A DNA stretch of 41,497 bases, from NCBI GenBank assembly GCA_018263435.1, contig JAANXD010000088.1:1-41497 (forward strand). Direction: 5' to 3'. The notes under the pieces were generated by a model. The model was given only the letters and a program-made list of their open reading frames with translations. It made no database searches and had not been told where the DNA came from. A program made the translations under genes and the position numbers. The DNA comes from Candidatus Scalindua arabica (GTDB lineage: Bacteria > Planctomycetota > Brocadiia > Brocadiales > Scalinduaceae). Below are positions 15,906 to 23,427 of the stretch, piece after piece (the first letter of the stretch is position 1; every line of letters starts with the position of its first letter).

Positions 15906-17453
15906 TTGGGCAAGAGAAAACAGTGGATACAACTGGAAATTCACCATACCGTATTTTGGGTATCGGCAGGGCTGATTATTTTCTTTGTGGCCTTTACGCT
16001 TATCAACCCGGAATATATGCAGCACGTATTTGATACAGCACAGGGTGTTATTACCCAAAAAGCAGGTTGGTTTTATATTTTATCAGTAAATGTCTTCCTT
16101 GTGATTGTAGTATACCTGTTGCTCAGCCGTTACGGACGCATCCGTCTGGGTGGAGAAGGCGCACTCCCTGAATTTTCGTATTTAGGTTGGCTTTCGATGC
16201 TCTTCAGCGCCGGTATGGGTATTGGTATTCTTTTTTACAGTGTAGCAGAGCCGGTCATCCACTATAACAATCCTCCATGGGGAGAGGGCGGAAGTGTTGA
16301 ATCCGCTAACCTTGCCATGGGCGTTACGTTTTTTCATTGGGGTATTCATGCATGGGGGCTGTATGCGTTAATGGCGCTTGGGTTGGCTTATTACTCATTC
16401 AACCACAAAATGCCGTTGACTATCCGTTCCGCATTTTATCCGCTACTCGGCAAACATATTCATGGGTGGATGGGGAACGTTATAGATATCCTTGCCTCTG
16501 TCTCCACACTCTTTGGCCTGGCAACTTCGCTCGGCCTGGGGGCGAAACAGGTAAATGCCGGCCTGAACTACCTGACAGGGTTGCCGCAGACAAACAATAT
16601 ACAGGTAATACTGATTGCCGGCATTACATCCATGGCGCTTGCATCAGTGGTACTGGGTTTAGATAAAGGCATACGCCGTCTGAGCCAGGCAAATATGATC
16701 TTCGCACTTATCCTGCTTATCTTCATTCTTTTTGTGGGTCCCACCGTATATATCTTCGACTCAATGGTCCAGAATATTGGTACATATATCGACCTGCTGC
16801 CGAAGTTGAGTATGTGGACTGATGCGTACCATCGTGATAACAGTTGGCAGGACGGTTGGACAATCTTTTATTGGGCATGGTGGATTGCATGGTCGCCCTT
16901 TGTCGGTATCTTTATAGCACGAATCTCATACGGCAGAACTATTCGTGAATTCGTGCTTAATGTGCTGCTTGTGCCTACGTTGTTAACATTAATCTGGATG
17001 ACGGTTTTTGGAAATGCGGCTCTGTTTGAAGAAATGTTCGGTGCGAGTGGAATTGCCAGTGCGGTTAACGATAATATTGCTACGGCCCTGTTTGTTCTAC
17101 TGGACCGCTTCCCACTAGCTGTTATAACCAGCGCTCTGGGAGTTATAGTACTGACGCTGTTCTTTGTGTCATCCTCCGATTCCGCGTCGCTGGTCATAGA
17201 CATTATAACTGCCGGCGGGTTTCATAATCCGCCAGTAATCCAGCGTGTTTTCTGGGCATCTACGGAAGGAATTGTTGCCGCAGTGCTTCTGCTTGGAGGA
17301 GGACTCCAGGCGCTGCAGGCAGCCGTGATCATTACCGGTTTGCCTTTCACCGTAGTAATTCTCCTGCTTGGTTATAGCCTGATCAAAGGATTGAGGCAGG
17401 ACTTTCCAGATTCCCGTAACAAGAACAGAAACCCTTACAGCAAAACAACATAA
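15906..17453 (+). CDS. BCCT-family betaine/choline/carnitine transporter
   Basis: A 515-aa inner-membrane carrier with twelve predicted helices. Family marks are GMGIGILFYSVAEP (the glycine stretch that lines the substrate and sodium path), FHWGIHAWGLYALMAL, and the helix-8 tryptophan-rich segment FYWAWWIAWSPFVG followed by FIARISYGRTIREFV. Betaine is the likely substrate because the gene follows betaine synthesis. The start is a TTG at 15906 with GAGG four bases upstream. The tail after the last helix is short and basic (about 20 residues), without the long osmosensing C-terminal domain of BetP. Confidence 0.93.
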   Translation: MGKRKQWIQLEIHHTVFWVSAGLIIFFVAFTLINPEYMQHVFDTAQGVITQKAGWFYILSVNVFLVIVVYLLLSRYGRIRLGGEGALPEFSYLGWLSMLFSAGMGIGILFYSVAEPVIHYNNPPWGEGGSVESANLAMGVTFFHWGIHAWGLYALMALGLAYYSFNHKMPLTIRSAFYPLLGKHIHGWMGNVIDILASVSTLFGLATSLGLGAKQVNAGLNYLTGLPQTNNIQVILIAGITSMALASVVLGLDKGIRRLSQANMIFALILLIFILFVGPTVYIFDSMVQNIGTYIDLLPKLSMWTDAYHRDNSWQDGWTIFYWAWWIAWSPFVGIFIARISYGRTIREFVLNVLLVPTLLTLIWMTVFGNAALFEEMFGASGIASAVNDNIATALFVLLDRFPLAVITSALGVIVLTLFFVSSSDSASLVIDIITAGGFHNPPVIQRVFWASTEGIVAAVLLLGGGLQALQAAVIITGLPFTVVILLLGYSLIKGLRQDFPDSRNKNRNPYSKTT

Positions 17454-17500
17454 TCAAGGATTTTTGTACAATTTCTACATATTTAAGGTAACATACTATT

Positions 17501-18877
17501 ATGCAGAAACAAGCGTATGACGAGATATCCAAAGAGCAGGTGAAAAACTGGGACAAGAAATACCTGTGGCATCCCTTTACACAGATGAAAGATTTTGCCA
17601 GGGAAGAGCCACTAATTATAGTTGATGGTGAAGGGGTTATTTTAAGGGATATTAATGGCAAAAAGTATATAGATGGTATCTCTTCCATGTGGTGTAATAT
17701 ACACGGCCATAGGCGGAAAGAGATTGACGATGCCATAAAGGGCCAACTTGATAAAGTTGCTCATACAACCCTGCTGGGCATGTCAAATATACCTTCAGCC
17801 AAACTGGCAAAACGCCTGGTTGAGATAACTCCGGACGGCCTGAACAAAATATTTTATTCTGATAATGGCTCCAACGCAATTGAGATTGCTATAAAAATGG
17901 CATTTCAATATTGGCAGTATAAAGGCCACAAAAAGAAGATCAACTATGTATCTTTACAATACGGATATCACGGTGATTCATTAGGTGCTGTTGGTGTGAG
18001 CGGGATAGATATCTTTCATGCGGTTTTTAAACCACTTTTGCTTAAAACGTTTATCTCACCATCACCGTATTGTTACCGGTGTCCGGAGGATAAGGACAAA
18101 GCAACTTGCTCACTTGAATGTCTGGGAAAGCTGGAAGAGATATTATCAAAGAATTCCGACACTATAGCAGCTATGGTTATTGAGCCGCTTGTACAGGGTG
18201 CGGGAGGAATGATCGTCCACCCTCAGGGTTTCCTGTCCGGTGTAAAAGATTTATGTGAAAAGTATAATATTCTCCTGATTGCAGACGAGGTAATGGTCGG
18301 GTTTGGCCGTACAGGAAAAATGTTTGCATGTTCACACGAGGATGTAGCCCCTGATATTTTAGCCATTTCCAAAGGTTTAAACGGAGGCTATATGCCTTTG
18401 GCAGCGACTCTGGCTACAGATGAAATCTATAATGCCTTTCTTGGTAAACATAGTGAGCAGAAGACCTTCTTCCATGGCCATACATATACCGGCAACCCCT
18501 TAGCATGTGCAGCAGCCCTGGCGAATATTGATATATTTGAAAATAAAAAGGTCATAGAAGGTCTTGATCCAAAAATCGAGGCTCTACAGGAGAGACTCGA
18601 ACAGTTCAGGGATCTAAAGTCTGTAGGGAATGCACGGCAATGTGGTCTCATTGCCGGCATAGAACTGGTCAGAAACAAGGAGACTAAAGAACCTTATTCG
18701 TGGGAAGAAAAAATTGGGATTAAGGTTAGTTACGAAGCCAGACAACGAGGTTTGATTATCAGGCCGTTAGGCAATGTCATGGTTGTTATGCCACCCTTGA
18801 GTATAGAAATCTCAGAGTTGAATAATATGATGGATATTTTATATGAATCGATAGAAAGCGTTACCGAAACAAGCTGA
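17501..18877 (+). CDS. bioA: Adenosylmethionine-8-amino-7-oxononanoate aminotransferase
   Basis: Makes 7,8-diaminononanoate in biotin synthesis, with S-adenosylmethionine as amino donor and pyridoxal phosphate as cofactor. The 458-aa protein opens with the BioA mark WHPFTQMKD, has GSNAIEIAIKMAFQYW (phosphate binding), YGYHGDSLGAVGVSG, LIADEVMVGFGRTG (Asp to the ring nitrogen) and the Schiff-base lysine in ISKGLNGGYMPL, then FFHGHTYTGNPLACA. No other bio gene is in the window, so it stands apart from the pathway. It lies 47 bases after the transporter and may share its transcript. Confidence 0.95.
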   Translation: MQKQAYDEISKEQVKNWDKKYLWHPFTQMKDFAREEPLIIVDGEGVILRDINGKKYIDGISSMWCNIHGHRRKEIDDAIKGQLDKVAHTTLLGMSNIPSAKLAKRLVEITPDGLNKIFYSDNGSNAIEIAIKMAFQYWQYKGHKKKINYVSLQYGYHGDSLGAVGVSGIDIFHAVFKPLLLKTFISPSPYCYRCPEDKDKATCSLECLGKLEEILSKNSDTIAAMVIEPLVQGAGGMIVHPQGFLSGVKDLCEKYNILLIADEVMVGFGRTGKMFACSHEDVAPDILAISKGLNGGYMPLAATLATDEIYNAFLGKHSEQKTFFHGHTYTGNPLACAAALANIDIFENKKVIEGLDPKIEALQERLEQFRDLKSVGNARQCGLIAGIELVRNKETKEPYSWEEKIGIKVSYEARQRGLIIRPLGNVMVVMPPLSIEISELNNMMDILYESIESVTETS

Positions 18878-18912
18878 CTTGTGGGTTAGCCTAAGTTTTT
18901 GCCGCTGATATT

Positions 18913-18934
18913 ACAGGCACTATACCTGTTTTTT
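18913..18934 (+). terminator. Likely intrinsic terminator after bioA
   Basis: ACAGG (18913-18917) and CCTGT (18925-18929) form a short stem with a 7-base loop, followed by six T. The stem is only five pairs, so it is a weak candidate, but its place 36 bases after bioA fits. Confidence 0.45.
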
Positions 18935-19037
18935 ATCTAAAACCAACACCAAATATACTTCTCTCATCTGAAGCATTTTATTTTAAAAATTCCTTTCCAG
19001 AAGTGCAAGTTGGCGATCCGGCCACCAAATACCTACT

Positions 19038-19071
19038 CCCCCCCCCCCCTCCCATTTTTTAACCCCCCCCC
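19038..19071. repeat. Poly-C tracts (C12 and C9)
   Basis: Twelve consecutive C (19038-19049), then TCCC, a T-run, and nine C (19063-19071). The opposite strand is G-rich and could form a quadruplex. The stretch 18935-19203 around it holds no gene. Homopolymers like this are also prone to assembly error. Confidence 0.8.
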
Positions 19072-19203
19072 TTCTTTATCCTAATCACAACATTGGATGT
19101 AAGAAAGCTTGCGCCAGGAGCCTTAAAGAGATGTATATAAAAGTGCCCTGATGCCTCCCAACTACGACGCCAGCTCCGCTTTCGAGAACACCTCTTTTAT
19201 GCC

Positions 19204-19232
19204 TTGATTTATATAATAATTAAGAATAGAAT
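19204..19232 (+). promoter_or_regulatory. Possible promoter of the flavoprotein genes
   Basis: TTGATT (19204-19209) and TAGAAT (19227-19232) are 17 bases apart, a fair sigma70-type pair. It is bracketed by TTTTATGCC (19195-19203) and GGCATAAAA (19250-19258), a 9-bp inverted repeat that could be a regulator site. The ATG of the first flavoprotein gene follows at 19276. Confidence 0.4.
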
Positions 19233-19275
19233 CCAAAATAGACTCTATAGGCATAAAATGCTTAATTAAGAGGTA

Positions 19276-20676
19276 ATGAGCAAAATAAACAATAACAATT
19301 TGGTTCTTAGAAATGGTTCTAAAATTGCTATAATTGGAGGCGGGCCAGCAGGCAGTTTTTTTGCACATTTTGCATCGCGTTATGCAGCAGAAATGGGCAT
19401 TGATGTGACTATAAAAATCTTTGATATAAAGAGTTTCTGCCAGAAAGGCCCGCGTGGTTGTAATATGTGTGCCGGGGTCATTTCAGAAAACCTGTTTACC
19501 AAATTAGAAGAAGAAGGAATAAACATTGCGCAACATTGCGTACAGAAAAAAATAGAATGTTACTACTTTCAGATGCAGGATGACGGTGTGCTTCTCCACC
19601 ACCCTGCTTCAGGACACACACCAAGGATTGTTACCGTATTTCGTGGAAATGGCCCTTTAAGATCTATTCATGAAGGTAATGTCAGCTTTGATGATTTTCT
19701 CTTAAATCATGTAAAAGAACGAGGGGTAGAATTAGTCTCTGAGGTTGTAAAAGAGTTCAGGCTGCCTGACACAAAAGGAGATCCAGTAAAAGTAATTTAT
19801 GGCAATGGGGATTCAAAGAATGAATTTGATGCGGACCTTGTGGTTGGCGCCTTTGGTGTGAATACCGGCATGATGGAGAAGGCCGGCAAAATGAACTTTG
19901 GTTATAAACCGCCAAAGACCGTTCGAACGTGCCAGTGTGAAATAATGTTAAGTCCTGAATATATCGAGAAAACATTCGGCAACAATGTCTTTGTTTTTGC
20001 ATTAGCTAAAGAGAAACTTAAATTTGCTTCCATTACACCAAAAGCAGACTATGTGACTGTCAGCTTAGTGGGCAAAACAGATTTAACCCGAAAAAATCTG
20101 ATAGACTTTCTTAATCATCCGGCAGTGAGAAAATTGATGCCAAAAGATTGGGAAATCCCTAAGAGCTTTTGTATGTGTATCTCCAGGATTCCGGTAACAT
20201 ATGGAAAGCATTCTTATACAGACAGAATAGTTATATTAGGAGATGCAAGCATTTCAAGGTCTTATAAAAGCGGCATAGAATCGGCCTTTAATATGGCAAA
20301 GTTATCGGCTTATACAGCTTTTAAGCAAGGAGTATCTGAGGGAGCGTTTAAGGAAGGCTACTTTAAACCGGCGAAAAGGCTTCTGGCTCGTGATAATTTA
20401 TACGGTATTATAATGCTCAAAATAAACGACTATTTATCATCCCAAAAGCAAATAGCAAACGTTAACATAAAGATTATTAAATCCGGCAAGGACAGGGAAA
20501 CTGCTAATAAAATTAACGAGATATTATGGAACATGTTAACGGGAAACAGGCCTTACAAAGAAATATTTCATCTGGCAACGAATCCTCGTCTTGTTTTAAA
20601 GATGTTACCGATTAATTCGTTTGCCTGGGCAAGACAGAAGAGGGATGATATCAGCGCCTGGTTAAGAAGGAATTGA
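19276..20676 (+). CDS. FAD-dependent oxidoreductase, geranylgeranyl reductase-like (single module)
   Basis: A 466-aa flavoprotein. It has the N-terminal FAD site KIAIIGGGPAGSFFAHFAS, then CQKGPRGCNMCAGVIS with a C-x2-C pair where geranylgeranyl reductases have a conserved cysteine, DLVVGAFGVNTG, and VILGDASISRSYKSGIESA, the second FAD contact. The fold suggests reduction of C=C bonds in an isoprenoid or other hydrophobic chain, but the substrate is unknown. It is closely similar along its length to the first half of the next gene, which starts 8 bases downstream, so the pair arose by duplication. AGG sits two bases before the ATG, an unusually tight ribosome site. Confidence 0.8.
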   Translation: MSKINNNNLVLRNGSKIAIIGGGPAGSFFAHFASRYAAEMGIDVTIKIFDIKSFCQKGPRGCNMCAGVISENLFTKLEEEGINIAQHCVQKKIECYYFQMQDDGVLLHHPASGHTPRIVTVFRGNGPLRSIHEGNVSFDDFLLNHVKERGVELVSEVVKEFRLPDTKGDPVKVIYGNGDSKNEFDADLVVGAFGVNTGMMEKAGKMNFGYKPPKTVRTCQCEIMLSPEYIEKTFGNNVFVFALAKEKLKFASITPKADYVTVSLVGKTDLTRKNLIDFLNHPAVRKLMPKDWEIPKSFCMCISRIPVTYGKHSYTDRIVILGDASISRSYKSGIESAFNMAKLSAYTAFKQGVSEGAFKEGYFKPAKRLLARDNLYGIIMLKINDYLSSQKQIANVNIKIIKSGKDRETANKINEILWNMLTGNRPYKEIFHLATNPRLVLKMLPINSFAWARQKRDDISAWLRRN

Positions 20677-20683
20677 ATGTCCA

Positions 20684-23416
20684 ATGAAAGATAAAGATCT
20701 TTTTCTAAAAGATGGTTCGAAGATTGCCATAATAGGCGGTGGGCCTGCAGGGTGTTTCTTTGCTCATTTTGCTTCAAAAATTGCCAGGGAAAGAGGCATT
20801 AAAGTTGACATAACCATATTTGAAGGAAAAGACTTTTGTCAAAAAGGTCCTCGAGGCTGCAATATGTGTGCCGGTGTTATCTCTGAGAAGCTTTATCTGG
20901 AATTAAAAGAAAATGACATGCTTCCTCCAGAGAGGTGTATTCAAAAAGAGATTGAAGGCTATTATTTCCAAACGCAGGATGGTTGTATAGAAGTTAACAA
21001 TCCAAATCCATCTACAGAGAAAAAGATAGTAACGGTTTACAGGGGTGATGGGCCAATGTTTTCACAACAGTCTGAAAGTATAAGTTTTGACAACTTTCTT
21101 TTGAGGCATGTAGAGGGCATGGGGGTTAACATTAGCCCTGACATTGTGAATGATGTAGTTTTGCCATCAAAAAAGAAGGAACTAGCAAAAGTGGTTTTTG
21201 GAAAGAGAGGTTCAAGAGAAGAAATTAATGCAGATTTGGTAGTAGGCGCATTTGGGTTGAATAGCGGTATGCTGGAAAAAATAAAGAGACTGGAATTTGG
21301 TTATGTTCCACCTCGTACCGTCAGGGCTTGCCAGGCAGAGATTTATATAGGTAATAATAATGGTAATAATTACCTTGGTAATAAGATTCGCGTTTTTTCA
21401 TTAGGCATAAAAGCTATTACGTATGCCTCTTTTACACCAAGGGGAGACTATATTACCGTAACACTGGTTGGCAAGACTGATATGAATAAGGCCCATTTAG
21501 TTGAATTTCTTAATCATCCTGTTGTGCGCCGCACGTTCCCGGAAGAAGGCTGGAAGATGCCAAAGAATTATTGTATCTGTTTTCCTAAAGTACAAATCAC
21601 ACAGGCAAAGAAACCATTTACTGATAGATTTGTTGTTTTAGGAAGTGCGGGAATATCACGATATTATAAACACGGTATTGAATCAGCCTTTATCACCTCC
21701 AGGATGGCAGTAAACAGTGTATTTAGATCCGGCGTATCAGAAAGTGCTTTTTGGCGCAGTTATTATAAACCCGTAAAGAAGCTTTTGGGGTCTGACAACT
21801 CATATGGAAGAAAGGTTTTTGGACTTAATGATTATATAACTTCTCGAAGGCGTATCTCGTCCGGCTATTTATCAGTACTCGAATCAGGTGAGAAATTACC
21901 CGTTGCCAGGATGCAGTTAGAAGTTTTATGGAATATGTTTACAGGAAACATACCATTTAAGAAATTATTCCTAAAGGTATTCGACCCGATTCTACAGTTC
22001 AGATTATTACCTGTTACTTTAACTGCCTGGACAAAACAAGCTGTAGAGTCTACGGTTGGAGGCAAGAAGTTAAGACATACGAAGAGATTAAGACATTTAG
22101 CGAATAAAGGGCTCGGCCCTCTTGAGGACGGCCAGACGGTAGTTATTATAGGTGGAGGTCCCGGTGGGACAAGCTGTGCAATCACGCTTAGCAGATTGGC
22201 AAGAAGGCGTAATATGGATTTGGACATAGTACTGTATGAAGGCAAGGATTTTGAAAAAAATGAACAGTTTAATCCATGTGTAGGAGTACTGTCTCCACCT
22301 ATAGAAGAAATACTGGAAGAGGATTTGGGGATTCCATTTCCACATGATCTTGTACTGGAAGAGATACCAGGATATTATCTGCATTCTGATGACGAAGATA
22401 TAAAACTGGAAGGTGATGGAGAAGTATCATGTGCTGTTCATAGAATGTTATTTGATAATTACCTGATACATAAAGCAAAAGATGCAGGAGTAAAAGTGAT
22501 ACATAGCCGGGTAACAAATATTGATGTTGAACAGAGCGGAGTAATGGTTTATAGTGAGAAAGACAACAGGAGAGCAGACGTTGTAGTTGGTGCATTCGGC
22601 CTGGATGAAGGAGCTTGTAAGGTTTTTGAAACTGCAACACATTATAAGACTGCCCGTTATATGAGTACTATTTTGACCAAATTTTATCCGGAAAAAGAGG
22701 AAATGGAAAAATTTGGAAATTGTATACATGCATTTCTTCCTTCACTTAAGGGAATAGAGTTTGGCGCTATAACCCCAAAAGTCGACCATCTTGATATAAA
22801 TATTGCCGGCTCAAAGATTAGTTGGAGCTGGATGGATCACTTTCTTTTAATGCCTCAGGTTACCAAGGTCTTACCCTCAAATTTTGCCATGCAGAGACAT
22901 GAGTTATTTTATAGTCGTTGGCAATTCCCCACTGCCCCGGCAAAGAATCTCTTTGGAGACAGATATGTTACCGTAGGTGATACCGCTGGTATAATTCGTG
23001 CCTTTAAGGGTAAAGGTGTGAATACTGCATGTATTACCGGGATAAAGGCTGCAGAGGTTATGATGTACGCAGGCATATCAAAAGAAGCTTTTAAGGATTA
23101 CTATAATAGTTTTTCTTATATCACGGGTGATCTTCCTTACGGAAGAGTGGTTAGACTTCTTGCAACTTTTAGCTCACATTTTGGACTGTTTTCTCCCATG
23201 ATTAAACTGGCAATGGAAGACAAGAAATTTAGAATGGCATTTTTCAATTCTGTTGCAGGCAGCAAAATGTTTAAAAAAATAATATTTGAGACCATTAGTT
23301 TACAATTATCCTGGAAAATAATAAAAATTCTTATTTCATGGTTCTTAAAACAATTCTCCTTTATGTCATGGGCGACAAAATACGTAAGTAAAATTATTCC
23401 TGATAAGCGAACTTAA
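20684..23416 (+). CDS. Two-module FAD-dependent oxidoreductase, geranylgeranyl reductase-like fusion
   Basis: A 910-aa protein made of two complete flavoprotein modules. Module 1 (about residues 1-455) parallels the upstream gene: KIAIIGGGPAGCFFAHFAS, CQKGPRGCNMCAGVIS, VVLGSAGISRYYKHGIESA (here the usual Gly-Asp is Gly-Ser). Module 2 (about 480-890) starts VVIIGGGPGGTSCAITLSR, has FNPCVGVLSPP in place of CNMCAG, and VTVGDTAGIIRAFKGKGVNTA. The C-terminus has hydrophobic stretches that may touch the membrane. Module 2 is more distant from the other two. Anammox lipids and quinones are possible substrates, which is speculation. A sensor kinase gene starts 11 bases later. Confidence 0.8.
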   Translation: MKDKDLFLKDGSKIAIIGGGPAGCFFAHFASKIARERGIKVDITIFEGKDFCQKGPRGCNMCAGVISEKLYLELKENDMLPPERCIQKEIEGYYFQTQDGCIEVNNPNPSTEKKIVTVYRGDGPMFSQQSESISFDNFLLRHVEGMGVNISPDIVNDVVLPSKKKELAKVVFGKRGSREEINADLVVGAFGLNSGMLEKIKRLEFGYVPPRTVRACQAEIYIGNNNGNNYLGNKIRVFSLGIKAITYASFTPRGDYITVTLVGKTDMNKAHLVEFLNHPVVRRTFPEEGWKMPKNYCICFPKVQITQAKKPFTDRFVVLGSAGISRYYKHGIESAFITSRMAVNSVFRSGVSESAFWRSYYKPVKKLLGSDNSYGRKVFGLNDYITSRRRISSGYLSVLESGEKLPVARMQLEVLWNMFTGNIPFKKLFLKVFDPILQFRLLPVTLTAWTKQAVESTVGGKKLRHTKRLRHLANKGLGPLEDGQTVVIIGGGPGGTSCAITLSRLARRRNMDLDIVLYEGKDFEKNEQFNPCVGVLSPPIEEILEEDLGIPFPHDLVLEEIPGYYLHSDDEDIKLEGDGEVSCAVHRMLFDNYLIHKAKDAGVKVIHSRVTNIDVEQSGVMVYSEKDNRRADVVVGAFGLDEGACKVFETATHYKTARYMSTILTKFYPEKEEMEKFGNCIHAFLPSLKGIEFGAITPKVDHLDINIAGSKISWSWMDHFLLMPQVTKVLPSNFAMQRHELFYSRWQFPTAPAKNLFGDRYVTVGDTAGIIRAFKGKGVNTACITGIKAAEVMMYAGISKEAFKDYYNSFSYITGDLPYGRVVRLLATFSSHFGLFSPMIKLAMEDKKFRMAFFNSVAGSKMFKKIIFETISLQLSWKIIKILISWFLKQFSFMSWATKYVSKIIPDKRT

Positions 23417-23427
23417 GGTTATATAAG

